A DNA stretch of 64,000 nt from Apiospora phragmitis. Taxonomy: Eukaryota; Ascomycota; Sordariomycetes; Amphisphaeriales; Apiosporaceae. A model generated the notes under the pieces. That model did not search any database. It worked only from the letters and a program-made list of their open reading frames with translations, and was not told the origin of the DNA. The first letter of the stretch is position 1. Each line of letters begins with the position of its first letter. This document shows, piece after piece, positions 48,375-60,447 of this stretch. The stretch is from contig JAQQWL010000011.1 of the NCBI GenBank assembly GCA_038363925.1, forward strand, positions 4,960,001-5,024,000, in the 5' to 3' direction. The position numbers were made by a program, and so were the translations under genes.

Positions 48375-49264
48375 CTACTCTTCAGTGTCGTCCCACCAAA
48401 TACAGACACCGAGGCCCTCTTTCATCATGGTGCCCTGGATGCTGTAAGGAGATATCTTCTTGGCTTGCTCCACCGCATCTTCAGCAGTGCTCTCTGGTAC
48501 TTGGTCATGCCAAGCCTCATCGATGACGGACAAACGCACAGGCTCGTTTTTGTCATAGTACATGCGATCATCATCTACCACCCATGTCCAGAGCTGGGCG
48601 TTGTGGTTGCTAGATTCCGGTCAGTCTTGTAATGCCATGCTAGCCTTCTGGCAGACATATTCGACCAACTCACAATTCACAAGATTCAGGAAGTTCCTTG
48701 TAGGAGACAAAGATTTCCTCGAAGAAATCGGTGCGAACTAGATGAGAGTCAGGGGGGCAGGGTTCCAAGCTCATGGGTTTGGGGGCAGGGGAATCAATGT
48801 GGACGTACTGTTGATACCCTCTGGAGTGGCACTGCTGATTCTGCCAAGGATGGTTTCGCCTTTGAATGGCCTGAAGACAATAAGTCGGAACTCGACTGCT
48901 CAAGATCAGTTAAGGTGCCGGTGGTCGGATTATGTAATTAATGTGGTGATGGGCAGATTTACCATTGACATTGACCAGGCCGGTGCCATGGCCGATCAGG
49001 CCCTCGGAAGCCCATAGCAGGTCATACATACAAATGCACAAGCCGATCTTCTGGATGACACGGTTGGAGTACTTGGCATTGATGTTGTCCTCGATAGCGA
49101 CTCGGCTATGCTTCTCGAAACTGTGCAGGTGCAATCTGCACCAAATCCGCGATCTTGGTCTGCGCGGGACGTCATAAAACCGGCATATTAGCGCTGGAAG
49201 TGCCTTCGCCTTGGAAGGTGGTTCATGATGGACAGTGTAGTATGTGTCTTACCAGTATAAACAT
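48375..49264 (-). CDS. RPC25: RNA polymerase III subunit Rpc25/RPC8 (Rpb7-like), one frame break
   Basis: The Rpb7 paralogue of Pol III that forms the stalk with Rpc17 and is needed for initiation. Five exons: 49264-49253, 49159-48963, 48895-48809, 48737-48674, 48609-48375. The first exon codes only MFIL. Rpb7_N motifs are TKIADLVQIAP and NINAKYSNRVIQKIGLCICM, with GLIGHGTGLVNV after them. VEFRLIVFRPFKGETILGRI starts the S1-like region, and PYSIQGTMMKEGLGVCIWW is near the C-terminus. One extra base near 49117 breaks the frame between APAQF and EKHSR. With that allowed for, the exons sum to 594 bases, 197 residues, as expected. It is convergent with EMC3, with stops 92 bases apart. Confidence 0.93.
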
Positions 49265-50102
49265 TTCTGCGAAATGCTCTCCCCCATCACTCACTTGCTG
49301 GTCTGTTTGCTTTGGAAGCAAAGCGAGCTTCAGTATGTTGCTTTTAAGCGAGTCTTATCTGCCTGACTTTGAAAGGTTTATGTGGGACTCTTTTTAGCTC
49401 TGAAGTACATACTCCGTAAAGTCCATGAGCTTTAGGCCGGTTAGGTGGCTGCATACCGCTCTCTCTCCCTGCAACTTGCAAGTTACCTACTGCTAGAAAC
49501 GCCTCACCTTTAGCCCACACCCCTCCAGCCTGAGCCAAGCCACAGCGCATGCTTCTCCCTGGCTTTAGCGATCAAGGAAGGATTGCCTCTTCGCGCTTTC
49601 CCAACTACCAACTCCAACTCCAACTCCAACTCCAACTCCAACTCCAACTTCAACTTCAACTTCAACTCAAGAGACCGACGCCTATCCTTTCGCGATATTC
49701 CATTCAATCTTCCTCCAATCTAGATGATATGATCGCCGTTTCACACTAGTCGGTTCGACTTACTATAACAGCGTCGATCTCCCTTCCCAAGAGTAGCCCT
49801 GGAGGATATCCACGTTTACTTCGCTTCCTCTGGTTCTACTACTTACTACTGGCGCTACGGTGATTGACCTCGTTCTTCAGCTCTTGAAGCCACAAGTCCT
49901 GTCACGTCAAATTACGGAGGCCGAAGGCTTAGAAACCGCTTTCAAATTACAACTGGCTACTTGCTCGCAAAAAGCGTTTTTCTTTTTTGCCGTGTCGTAA
50001 TCGTCAACCATTTCTGCATCTCGACGACCTACGACCTAGAGCGTACTGTATCTCTCTTCTACCAACATCCCCTGCCTAGGGCATATCGAGAAGGTCAACA
50101 CA
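49265..50102. promoter_or_regulatory. Divergent promoter region RPC25 / NUFIP1-like, with microsatellite
   Basis: About 840 bases between divergent starts. It contains the CCAACT hexanucleotide repeat listed separately and pyrimidine-rich stretches before the 50103 start. An open frame spans the repeat on both strands, but it is made of repeat units and is not a gene. Confidence 0.45.
49601..49667. repeat. CCAACT/TCAACT hexanucleotide microsatellite
   Basis: About ten tandem six-base units; the first copies read CCAACT or CCAACTA and the last three or four read TCAACT. It sits about 440 bases upstream of the NUFIP1-like start, within its likely promoter or leader. The two sub-blocks suggest expansion after a single base change in one unit. 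Confidence 0.85.
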
Positions 50103-51939
50103 ATGGCGGGTCAATATCAGTACCCTCCGCCGCCGCCGCCTCCAGCTGCCGCACCTTCTGGTAGCTATCCCTCCTATGGCCAAAGTCCATACTCGCACGC
50201 TCCTCGAGGTGGAGGATCGGCGGGCATGGGTGCAAACAGAGGTCGAGGCGGTCACCATGGTCCACCATATGGCGGCTATTCCCATCAGGAGTTCGCGGGT
50301 CACAGCCCAGCACAGTATGGTGGTCAGACACCAAGTGGCTACTGGAACAGTCCTGCGCAACCCAACCATTCTCCTCATACAAATGCTCCCCTTCCGCCAA
50401 GTACTTATCACCCAAACTACGCACCGCAAGGGTACAATGCACCCCCGCCTTCCAATTACCCCCCAACGGCATATCCTCCGAACCCGCAACCGCCATACCC
50501 GCCGTCTTATGGTTCCAACACCCCAGACTATGCTGCTCGGCAGTGGAGTGAACCCGGGACGGCTTACTCCCCACTCCAGAGGGGTGGACGCGGAGGTTTC
50601 CAGAGTGACCGAGGTGGTCATAGGCCAGAACATGGTTCGGGACCGGCTATCAGATTGGGGTTTGATCAGAACACTGGTCATGCCACTCAAGCGAGCAATG
50701 GCTACGCCCCGCATTATCCTTCCCCTCAGCACCACGCACCGTCGCCCTACCCGCCGCCGCCTTACCCTTCCTACCCTCCTGTCCCTGCGCCCACTTACTC
50801 TGGGCCTGCACCTACTTATTCACACAACAGCAACAGGGGTCGCGGTCGTGATGGTTCCGGGGCGTTTAGAGGCCGTTCCCACCACAGCGACCGAGGAGGT
50901 GATAAGTTCCGTCACCGCGGCCAGCGGCCGCACCACGACCACAGTCCTGCTCAGAAGTCTGATCCTTCGTCTTCGAAGAAAAAGAAGAGAAAGACAAACA
51001 CACTAGGTCTGACACCAGGTGACGGCGAGGAGTCGGAAGAGGAGGCAGTAGATGAGGAAAAGCGACTATCAGAACTTCTCGGGGCAGATGCTCCAGTGTA
51101 GGTGACGTGTAAACCCTCTTCTGCAGCAAGTGTCTCACTAACGTTATTCATCACAGCGTCGATGATATGGCAAGTTGGGTTGCCGAGCGTCGTGCTAATT
51201 TCCCTACCAAAGCTCGCGTTGAGGCGAAGAAGGCAGCTGAAGCAGCACAACGCGCCGAAGTCGGTGAGGACCAGAAGCCGGTCACAAAGCTGGATAAAGA
51301 CGAGGAGAAGGCGGAGAAGCTGCGTCGGCAGTTGGCCAAAGTGGAACGCAAGCTTGAGAAGCGCAAGAGAGAGGCCAACGATGAAGGGGACGAAATGCGA
51401 GTGATGGTGCCGAATCCTCTTCGTCTGACTCGGAAGACGACAAACCCGAGTCCTTGCCAACCCGCAAGGCTCCTTCGTTTTTGCCGCCTCCTCCCATCAC
51501 TAGAGCAGATCCTACCAACCACTGCAAATATTACTCCACGGGTGGTATTTGTGGTAAGAAGGGCAAGTGCCGATTTGTACACGACAACCTGGTTCGCGAG
51601 CAAGCTCTGCGTGAGCAAGCCGCTAATGGCGGGCGCATGACGCTCAAACAGCGTCTACTGAGAAATGACAAGGATCAGGAGGATCTTGCCATAGTTCGGA
51701 GCATCATGGACCTCCGTACCGCTGGTCGACTGGCAACTGGACAGCAAGCTACCAACCAGTCTTCCTCTTCAAGTCAACGACCAGTCCACCCGCTTCCTCA
51801 GAAAGTTGTCGATGCAGCTTCTCTTCCCCCAGCTCCCGATGTCTTGCCAGACGGACGTGTCAAGTCGGCGTACATCTCGACTGAAACCAGGGATATGATG
51901 AACGAGCTTAAGCCATATGCTGGCCACGATGGAAACTAA
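50103..51939 (+). CDS. NUFIP1-domain and CCCH zinc-finger protein, one frame break
   Basis: A predicted 592-residue RNA-binding protein. Residues 1-280 are low complexity: a poly-Pro start, then repeated PxY, RGG and GRG elements. A Lys-rich nuclear signal (SSSKKKKRKT) and an acidic patch follow. After the intron (51098-51156) comes DDMASWVAERRANFPTKARV, the conserved NUFIP1 core motif, with a helical Lys/Glu stretch. The CCCH finger CKYYSTGGICGKKGKCRFVH comes next. NUFIP1/Rsa1 proteins assemble box C/D snoRNPs with Snu13 and the R2TP machinery. One A seems missing at 51393-51395, splitting the two halves; with it the exons total 593 codons. The role is inferred from the family. Confidence 0.85.
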
Positions 51940-53008
51940 TTAGTCCGAGGTTGTTTTAATCCTTTGTTGAAGCTGAGAGCGCTCTTTTGTTTGGCACCCC
52001 CTCGATTTCCTGTATTCATCACGCGAATCATCGTGCCTGGATGGGAAGAGATTTCTTTCTCGAGGTCTTCTCCTTTTACCATCCAAGTTGAGATTTTCAG
52101 TGCCCAGCATGATCGCCAAGAATAATCTGCCACGGATGTTGATGCGGTTCCACGATTGCTATGGCGGGTTTGCAACATCACCCGTCCGTTTTCACATAGG
52201 CCAACTTCATCGTCTCACTTGCTGCTAGCTGGATGTGAAATTAGTTGACCAAGAAGACTTGGTTGACTTTGTTCCTGCGCAAGAGGGACTCGAGGTTTGC
52301 AATCAAGTTCAAGTGACAGCTTGACTGACCCCTTGAGTTCATTGAGGTCAGGTGACTACTCTTTGCCACTTCCAGCAACCAAGAACAAGCAAACATCACC
52401 CGTTGCCATTTCCGGTACCCGAACATGGCACCGCATTACCACAGCTTTTATACACCGAGTCAGCGATTCTCACAGACCGATCTTTTGAGCTGTCGAGAGA
52501 TACATAGCCCCATCCAGATGGCATACAAAGTACAAGGGGCCTGGGTGGCATCCATGAAGTTCCTTGGCACTTAGCTACCCCCTCTGTTGTGGCTTCAGTG
52601 GCGTTTTAGTCTAGTTCCAGCATTAATACAAGCGATCAGTTGATTCATCACGCCTTCCTATATGACACACGAACCACTTAGCTTGTGGCCATGCTTTTTG
52701 AAAATATCAAGGATTGAATACACGGAAGTCCCCTTTTCCACCTGTACGCCAAAACTCACTCAGCACCTGAGCTGGCACTCCGCACTATATGTACTAGGTG
52801 TAGTATGTCAAGACTTCACTATTCACTACATGTTTCGGGCGGGCATTCAACAAACAAGAAGAGCATTGATGTATGGCTTGGTCAAATGGCATTTCCGCAG
52901 CCTTGACCTGGTAACTACTATCTAATAACGCCCATACGCCATAACCATGCAGCCTGGTTTGTAATTCCAGAGTTTCCTTCCCTACTTTACGTAGTGCCCA
53001 CGCGTGAT
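51940..53008. other. Intergenic, no gene seen
   Basis: About 1.07 kb between the convergent NUFIP1-like and NSA2 genes. Short open stretches on both strands lack protein-like composition or family motifs. It is long for convergent neighbours here and may hold long 3' UTRs or a noncoding transcript. Confidence 0.35.
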
Positions 53009-54379
53009 TTAGACGAGAAGGACGGCATTGACGCAGCCGTCATTCTCCGGGTTGTTGGTGACCTGAGCATAGCGACCCCAGACGACTTTGCCCTAAAAGA
53101 AAAGGGGGTCAGTCAAGCAAAGATCATGTATTCTCATCCAGGATTATTCCAACTTACAGAAGTCGTTGTCAGCCCTAGCTCGCTGACGTTGATCTCCAGA
53201 ATTGTACCCTTTGACAGGACACCCAGTTGGGTATAGAGCGGGTTGGACGGGTTCTTCTTGACTGCAATGATGGGCAGCATGACGGTGACACCGAGGGTAG
53301 GGTGCGTCACATGGGCCTTCTTGTAACGCAGACCCATGGGTCTGATGAAGCGCTCGTACTTTACGGGCCGACGAGTAAAGTCAGGACCGACAAAAGTAGG
53401 CCTGTACGGGATTTGATCAGTGACTATCGTCCGAAAGGTATAGCCAGTTTTGGACGGCCGAGAGGATATGGGTGAAAGGACAAGGGGAAAGGGGCCTAGC
53501 CCTGCGTAGGGGCACTCACTTGGTGACCATTCGCTTCCATGATTTCTTGTTGACCTTCTTACCCGTCTGTATCACCTTGAACCTGTATGTATATTAGCAA
53601 GGCCGATAGCGCGGTCGAAAGTAGGACGATGGACTTACATTTCCTCTTCTGCAATACCTTTGACCTAGAGAATTTTGGGTCAGCTAAAGCTCCTAAGATT
53701 CCAAAGTCCAAAGTTTGTGGTAAACGGAAAACTGATATGGCATAGCATAGATTGCCAGCGATTTTCAAACAAGCATGGCGAGCTTACTTTTGGTAAGGGA
53801 ACGGCACTATACCAGGCTATGTTAGTGAATCTGTTCTGAAGACGCTCAGGGGCAGTACCATGCTCCAGTAACAGATGTGTGGTAAGGGTTCTTACAATCG
53901 AGCAGCGGCATCCTTTCGCTTGTTCTTGATGGAGGTGGACAGAGCCTTGGCAGTGGATGGGTTGCTTCGGTCGAGCAGGTAGTTGGGCAGAGGGGCGCTG
54001 GGGTCCTTCTCGCCGGCGGACTTGACGTCGCGCTCCTCGTGGGCCTTGAGCTGCTTGCGCATCTGGATCTTCTCCTTGTGGCGCTTCTGCTGGTTCAGCT
54101 TGGCGCGCAGGCCGCGCAGGTTCTGGGCATCTTCGGACTGCTTGTGGGCCTGACGCGCTTCCTTCTTGCGGGATCGCTCTTCGTGGTCGAACCGACGGCC
54201 GTGACTGCAAAAGTCGACAGGGTTAGAACTCGGACGGAGACTAGACTGGGAGTCGGGAGTAGTAGAGTCGCTTACAGCCGCCGAAAGCGATCCATGTACT
54301 CATTTTGAGGCTACCAAGCAGAGTGGTCAGTCAGGGGTGGCTTGATACAACGAGCAGGAGGGAGATGGGGACATACCAT
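53009..54379 (-). CDS. NSA2: 60S ribosome biogenesis factor Nsa2
   Basis: A nucleolar assembly factor for pre-60S particles, needed for ITS2 (27SB) processing. The first exon holds only the ATG (54379-54377). A 66-base intron (54376-54311) follows, then exon 2 with [12 protein letters not shown] (54310-54276) and exon 3 from 54204 to 53896 starting [16 protein letters not shown]. Downstream small exons encode AVPLPK (53806-53788) and VKGIAEEE, then [19 protein letters not shown]. The conserved 3' part contains [39 protein letters not shown] and [19 protein letters not shown]. It ends [20 protein letters not shown] plus LLV, identical in pattern to yeast Nsa2. The frame is intact. An annotation missing exon 1 would place the start wrongly inside exon 2. 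Confidence 0.93.
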
Positions 54380-54828
54380 ATTGGCGATATGATCTCTGGC
54401 GGAGTACTTGGAGAGATGAGTTAAGGTCAATTACGCGAGGTCGAGATGTGTGGGAGCGGTTGCTTGCTGCTGCTTCGCTACCTAGTAGTAAGTAATTGAT
54501 GCAATTGAGGGACCCGCCACTTATCGAAAAATTGTAGGCGGGATTGCTGGATAAACCGTTATCCAGCCCTCTGATTGGCTGTAGGCACACCGGCTCCGCT
54601 ATAATTCCAGCAGGCGGTAAAGCGCACGTTAAGCTCGAGATCCCCGTCACTCGGTAGTAGTACCGTACCTAGTGGCACCTCGAATGGAAGAATTTACTGG
54701 ACCTACTCGGCGACGCAAGTAGAGACGAGACTTGGACGACTTGGACGGGCTGCTCGACATCCAACCCCAATCAATCTCAATCACCAAAAGGCGACGGTGG
54801 CTAACGAGCTGAGAAGTACCTCGTCAAC
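54380..54828. promoter_or_regulatory. Divergent promoter region NSA2 / bL21m
   Basis: About 450 bases between divergent starts of a cytosolic ribosome-assembly gene and a mitochondrial ribosomal protein gene. No element is recognised and no coding segment is seen. Confidence 0.4.
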
Positions 54829-55524
54829 ATGAGTCGCTCCCTCCTTCGCACTCTCTTCGAGCTGCGAGCTCCCTCCACACCTCGGCCAGCCGCTCAATTC
54901 AAGCTGCCTGTCCGATCACTATCCACAACACCACTTAGGAGGGACTCGCCAACAGTCAGTGAATCGCCTACAATATCCGCGCAAAGTGCCACGGCGCCCT
55001 CGGCTATACCAACAAACCCTACCGAGGCGGCGTCCCTGGTGGCCGAGTCCCGGTCCCCAACCCCCCAGGCGCCAGAGGCTCTCTACCCGCGCATCCCGCA
55101 GCAAGTCAACCAGCCCACGAGCGCATCCCAGGCCACCATCGCCCAGCTGCTGCCCCTGCTGCGCACCCAGCCCGCGCACTACCTGACGGTCCACATCTGG
55201 GGCCGCCCCTACCTGGTGACGGCCGGCGACCAGATCCGGCTGCCCTTCAAGATGCCCTGCGTCGTCCCCGGCGACGTGCTGCGCCTCGACCGCGCCAGCA
55301 CCCTGGGATCGCGCGACTTCACCCTCAAGGGCAGCCCCTACGTCGACGAGCGCCTATTCGAGTGCCGCGCCACCATCCTCGGCACCGAGACGGAGCCCAT
55401 GCGCATCAAGATCAAGACGAAGCGCCGGCAGCGCCGCAACAAGCATGTCAGGAGCAAGCACCACTTTACCATCCTGCGCATCAGCGAGGTCAAAATCAAC
55501 GGCCCCGAGGCCGTCGGCCTGTAA
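54829..55524 (+). CDS. MRPL49: Mitochondrial large-subunit ribosomal protein bL21m
   Basis: A single-exon gene for 231 residues. The N-terminus (MSRSLLRTLFELRAPSTPRP) is rich in Arg, Ser and Leu without acidic residues at first, a typical mitochondrial presequence. A Pro/Ser/Thr-rich linker follows. From about residue 117 comes the bacterial-type L21 domain: YLTVHIWGRPYLVTAGDQI, then LPFKMPCVVPGDVLRLDRAS and a basic C-terminal segment (KTKRRQRRNKHVRSKHH) with a final beta strand ending INGPEAVGL. Budding yeast bL21m is Mrpl49. The gene has unusually GC-rich third positions between 55100 and 55500. The frame is intact. Confidence 0.92.
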   Translation: MSRSLLRTLFELRAPSTPRPAAQFKLPVRSLSTTPLRRDSPTVSESPTISAQSATAPSAIPTNPTEAASLVAESRSPTPQAPEALYPRIPQQVNQPTSASQATIAQLLPLLRTQPAHYLTVHIWGRPYLVTAGDQIRLPFKMPCVVPGDVLRLDRASTLGSRDFTLKGSPYVDERLFECRATILGTETEPMRIKIKTKRRQRRNKHVRSKHHFTILRISEVKINGPEAVGL

Positions 55525-56232
55525 GGGCAAGCCGGGCTTTGGAGAGCAACCCCCTGGGTAACAGCCAGCCGAGGGACGGCCATATGCCACATGACACGTC
55601 GGTATATGCCAGGGAGGAATATTGGCAACCATTTGTATTGGCATGGTTACAAAAGTGTATCACCAACCCGTACAGAGCTCTAGATTCAACTTGGTGGGGG
55701 GTTTCAAGAGTCCTCGACCAGGCAATGTAACACCCATATGTACAATAAGCATACAAAGGAAGAGGCAGTACTTCACCGAGAGCTCGAGACTTCATATCCA
55801 AGTTGACATTTTGAATTAAACATTCTGTAACAAGAAAAGAGAAAAGCGCAGCGTAAAACAGCTGCCGCGTCAAAGGGGGAATATAGATGTAACGCGCAAT
55901 GAGCAATCAACCAACAAGATAGATACCTCGCCCTTCCTAAGCCAAAAAGCCCCCCAAGAAACTCCGTGGCTAAAGACAAGATCCGCCTTTTGGTACAATG
56001 AGCGAACGGCGAGAAATACAAAAAGGGGCGGGCGCAATTTTGGGCCCCCTCCCCCCCCCCCCAAAAAAAAAACAACACATGGAAAGCAAAGGAAAAAAGC
56101 CTTCCCTGCCCCAACCGCACTCCCATTCCTCATTCATTCATTCAAAGTTGTCCCGTCTTAATCCCATCAACCTTGAATATCCAGTCCTTCCGCGTTGGTG
56201 ACCGTAACCCAGGTATAATTAGCCATAATCCA
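55525..56232. other. Intergenic, convergent bL21m / MPS1 3' ends
   Basis: About 700 bases. A poly-C run (about 56050-56062) followed by poly-A (about 56063-56072) is prominent and may be imprecise in length. No coding segment is seen. Confidence 0.4.
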
Positions 56233-59031
56233 TTACAAAATTTTATCCTGACCGGCGAGGTCCCTTCCAACAGCCTTTGCAATGCTGCCCCAGTATGCGC
56301 TGGGCCACACGCTCAGCGCCTCGGCTTCAGTAGGCATCCTCTCCTTGCATCTGGTAACTACGCTCTGAATGATGCGGCCGAGCAGTTCCTCACTCAGCGG
56401 CAGCTGTCCCTCGCCACACTCGACAGGATATAGGAAGGGATCCTGCGGACTGAGCAGGTCTCGGCACGTGGGTCGTAGATCCCGGTCACGGGTGAGACAC
56501 CGTCGCATCGTACGCAGCAGACTAGGCGGTACGGGGACATTTCCCATGCCGCGGTCTTTGAAGGAGATGGAGTAATTCCAGTCGATGATGGCCTGGCATC
56601 GCTGCATCTGGTTGGGGATGTGGCCGAAAGGTGGGCTGCCGTAGACCAATTGGTAAAGGATGCAGCCCAGACTCCAGACGTCGCTCGGCTTGCCCAACTT
56701 CATGAGCTTGGGAGCGCCAGGGACACGACTGCTGGAGCTAATGCGGCGACCGTCGGGCCCCATTGTGTTAGAATCGAGCAACGACTCAGGACTCATGTAG
56801 TTAGGTGTCCCGATCTGTGTTTCTCGGTGGACATTGACCGTCTCATCAGTCTGGATGGCGTTGGCAATGCCGAAGTCGATGAGCTTGAGGCGTCCGTGAA
56901 CCACAACAAAGTTGGCAGGCTTCAAGTCGGAGTGGACGATATCGCAAGAGTGCACTGCAGCCAGACACTCGAGCATCTCCTGCCAGTAGTACCGAACAAA
57001 GACGGGATCGAACTGTGACGTCTCTGACGAGTAGCGCTGCCGTAACAGCGAATTAAAGTCCAGTTCTCCCATTTCCATAACCTGCCGAAATGTTAGCAAT
57101 TGACGCATAGTCGGCGAGAAATGGAGCGACTGACCAAACTGAGAGCCTGCTTCTCTTCATTCATTTCCCAGTCAATCAGGCTAATGACTCTGTCGACGCT
57201 GTTCAGCTTCTTGAGCAGGTCAATTTCCCCCTTGAAGCCGCGGATTGTCATAGGATCCGCGTTCTCGGTGGATACCCGCTTCAGAGCAAACATTTTCCCA
57301 TTATCTGCGGCGACGCGGTATACCTTGGCACTTCCACCACGGCCAAGCGAGTCGATCCGGGTGTAGTATTTCCCGTTGACTTTCATGTAGTTCCTCTTTC
57401 TGGATGCCTGCTGGGTAGTGGCCGCCCCAGCCGTAGAGGTGGCCGCCTCAAGCATAGACATCTTTGGCGGAGGCGCAGGGGCTGCCCTTCTCGGAGTGTT
57501 CTGGTTGATGGACGACAGAGGCTTCCGCTCGGGGGAAGCAGGTCGCATGGATCCCATCTGTGCGCTCATCGGGCGGGAAGGTACCTTGGCAGCACTAGGT
57601 TCGAGGATACTGCTTTCAAAACCTTTATTCCTTCTAAAGGTGGGAGGCGCCTCGTTCTCTTTGCCGTTCTGGACTAGTAAGTCCGATCGTGGCGGTGGGA
57701 CCTGATATTGAGGGATGGGAATCTCCTCTCGATCAGGCGACGCCCGCCTAGACAGTATACTCTGTCCATGCTCGGCAATAGATGCCTCTTGATCCCGTCT
57801 GGCAAAGCCTTTCACACTAGAAGGGCTGCCAGAGGCGATGCGGTCGGGCACATAATAGGATGAAGCATGGTTGTCGGCTGGTTCCAAGTCGAGTCCGTCC
57901 TGAGGCAGTTGGCTTTCCGGTTCCTCCTGACTCAGGGGCAACATCTCTCCCTCGTTTTCACCGTCCTCCTCGCTCTGGCGCCTCCGGCCTCGTCGCGCCG
58001 GTCCGCTGAGGAAACTCCCGGGGATTTTCCCCACTCTCTTGACACGCATGGCACTCTGCAGAGCCTGGTTTTCCTCCGATCGTGTCTTCGATCCATGAGA
58101 CCCAGCCCGGGACCCGCTGCCATGGCCAAGGCCAGAAGAAGGGCGTGGAGCAGTGACGGGTTCCTCCGGCGCATCATTCTCGGATTGGTGTTGGGATGCA
58201 GGGTCTGTTCTTCTAGACGATGACCCGGATGAATGACCCCTCCCGCCGGAAGAGCCAACCGCAATGCGAACACTTCTAGGAGCCTGAGCAACAGGCGTAT
58301 TTACGTCCCGGATTTCCGAGGCATTTGCCCTCTCCTCCACCACACTGTCTCGGCTAGGTGGCCTAGCAAGGCCCCTCTGAGAGGCAGATAGCGAGGTGGA
58401 TCGTCGTTTTGATGGCTCTACAACGCCGAACTGCGCTGCAACACCCGGAGTGGTGCTTAGCCTGACGACTCTCTTCCGCACAGGGCTGTTTCCGTCGTGA
58501 CTAGCTTGGCTACGTGCTGGCGAGGCGGGTCGAGAAGATACCTGAGCACTGCTCGCTCTTGTGTGCCGCCTCTCCTCGGCCCGGGATGCCGCTGATGTAT
58601 TCAGGATACTGCGCCTCTTGACGGGCTTCTCGGCTTCTTGAGGTTGTATTTGTGCCGCTGACACCGGGGAAGAAGGGCGGTGGCTCTGAGCTTAGTCCGA
58701 ACTCCTCGTGTAGCTGCCGATGCAGCAGCCATGGATTGATGGGCTGCACGTTGTTGGTCGGCGGATCCGCCATCGCTTAGCAAAGCTTTGGTGAGGGCGC
58801 TGAGCTTCATAGGCACAGGTATTTCATCATCGGAGCTGTCCGCGTGGGACGTGGTGTTGGCGGCATATTGAGACCTGGAAGACGCGTGATTCGGATAAGC
58901 GGCCGAGTTCGATAGGCACGGTCGAGCTGTGATCGCGATGAAGCTCTCCTCAATCCCGATCTCAGCGATGGTTTCCGTGACGGCACGGATTGATGGCTCG
59001 AGCCAACGGATGCGGGGGACGCGGTCGTCAT
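56233..59031 (-). CDS. MPS1: Mps1/Mph1 spindle checkpoint dual-specificity kinase, two frame breaks
   Basis: Phosphorylates kinetochore MELT motifs to start the spindle assembly checkpoint. The N-terminal ~540 residues are disordered and rich in Ser, Arg and Pro. The catalytic domain shows RIDSLGRGGSAKVYRV (glycine loop), FALKRV (catalytic Lys), HSDLKPANFVV (catalytic loop), LIDFGIANAI (Mg site), GTPNYMSPESL (activation segment) and SDVWSLGCILYQLVYGSPPF. A 53-base intron (57134-57082) falls in the N-lobe between SL and VMEMGELDF. One base is missing at the G4 run 58666-58669 and another between about 58880 and 58985. With both, the total is 916 codons. The region giving SSDDEIPVPMKLSALTKALL is conserved in fungal Mps1 N-termini. 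The start at 59031 is probable; an alternative exists only if the N-terminal break is placed differently. Confidence 0.92.
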
Positions 59032-60033
59032 TCCAATTTTCTGTTGTTCGTTCTCCCTGGTGAGATCTCTCTCTCTCTTTTTTTAATGGTTGCTCGTGAA
59101 AACGTCGTTCTCGCCAGGGTCAATCGCGGGACGGAGTTGCGGTTTATTAACCAAAACAAGAGAGCGGCCTGCAAGCGAAGACTTCTAAGTGATATGGTTG
59201 ATGGTGGACAATTGGGCCGTTGTAAGCAATGTTCTACGCGTCGGGGCTGCTCATGGTCGAGAAAATGCGATCTGGGAGGGAGATTGCAGCAATGCAGGCG
59301 CGCATATGCAAAAGATTATGGGTTCGCGTTGGCAGCATAATATCGTGGGTAGGAAGCTCGGGTCAAAAGGGAATCCTTGTCGTGGCTCTTGTTAGTTTGT
59401 GCTCCATCGCCCAATCAGACGCGCATAGGGCGTTGCTCGGGAAACAGTGGGAAAGAAGAGGGAAGTGGGGTCGCGCTATCCAAGAAACTGTAATGAACGG
59501 TTTGATTGCCTTTTGCATAAAGTAAAGTTGGACCAGCAGTATGTATTCAGCCTGGGCTTTTTTCAAAGTGTTACCCATTTCGGTATGGAATGCTTTGAAG
59601 AGATGATCCATGCCATGCGCCGCCAAGGCAAGGAGCTGCTCCTCTCTAACATTCGCCATGATTACTCTCACGCCGGGTTACCTTTTTGTCTACGGAAGCA
59701 ACTTACACACACGTCATCATAGCAGGTTGCGAGCAATACTACCGTAGCTGAGAGAACCTACCTCGACATCGGAAATCATGGCAACGCAACGTCGAAAATA
59801 CGCACAGGCCACACTATATTGGGCGGAGAGATATTGGTTTTCTGAGAAGTCGGACTGTGCCTTTTGTATGGTCGTAATTGACCTAAACGTTCCTGAGCAT
59901 CCGGCAGTCGTCATATGCAGGAAGTGCAAGATTGCTCGTATACCTAATGCCGATAGCGTGCCAGATCATTGCAGTCTCATGTTCGCATAACTTCTTCAGT
60001 GTTCCGTAAGCGTCGTAATCCGGGACGATTCGC
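59032..60033. other. Intergenic, no gene seen
   Basis: About 1 kb between the MPS1 start and the RPP2 stop. Several short open stretches have no family features. It includes the MPS1 promoter. Confidence 0.4.
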
Positions 60034-60433
60034 TTAATCGAAGAGACCGAAGCCCATATCCTCGTCGGACTCCTCCTTCTCCTCTTCCTTCTCCTCCTCC
60101 TTGGGGGCATCGGCGGCACCTCCGGCAGCGGCAGCACCTCCGGCAGCAGCGCCACCAGCACCGCCGCTAGGAACGGAAGCTAGCTTGGAAGAACCCTCCG
60201 AGATCAGCTGAAAGATGGCAATGTCAGTAATGGTATCCCCAAGAATAAATAGCAGTTCCAACAGTGTCTCGTACCTCCTGGATGTCCTTGTCCTTGAGCT
60301 CAGACAGGAGCTTCTCGAGACGCTCCTCCTCAGCATCGATACCGACGGACTGGAGGACCTGCTTGATGTCGGAAGCGGAGGGCGAGGCGTTGCCGCCCAG
60401 GGTGAGGAGCATGTAAGCTGCGAGGTGCTTCAT
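60034..60433 (-). CDS. RPP2: 60S acidic ribosomal protein P2
   Basis: A stalk protein that recruits translation GTPases. Two exons (60433-60275 and 60207-60034) give 110 residues. The N-terminal domain [20 protein letters not shown] is followed by [20 protein letters not shown]. An Ala/Gly hinge comes next, then a charged stretch ending in the universal acidic tag [12 protein letters not shown]. An additional 61-base intron is likely in the 5' UTR (60508-60448: GTAAGA donor, CTAAC branch, CTAG acceptor), 15 bases before the ATG. Such leader introns are common in fungal ribosomal protein genes. The frame is intact. Confidence 0.96.
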
Positions 60434-60447
60434 TTTGGAAGTGGTGA

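Noticed and set aside
49510..49749. Open frames on both strands across the CCAACT repeat
   Set aside because: They consist of translated microsatellite (LQLQLQ and LELELE runs) and lack flanking coding signal.
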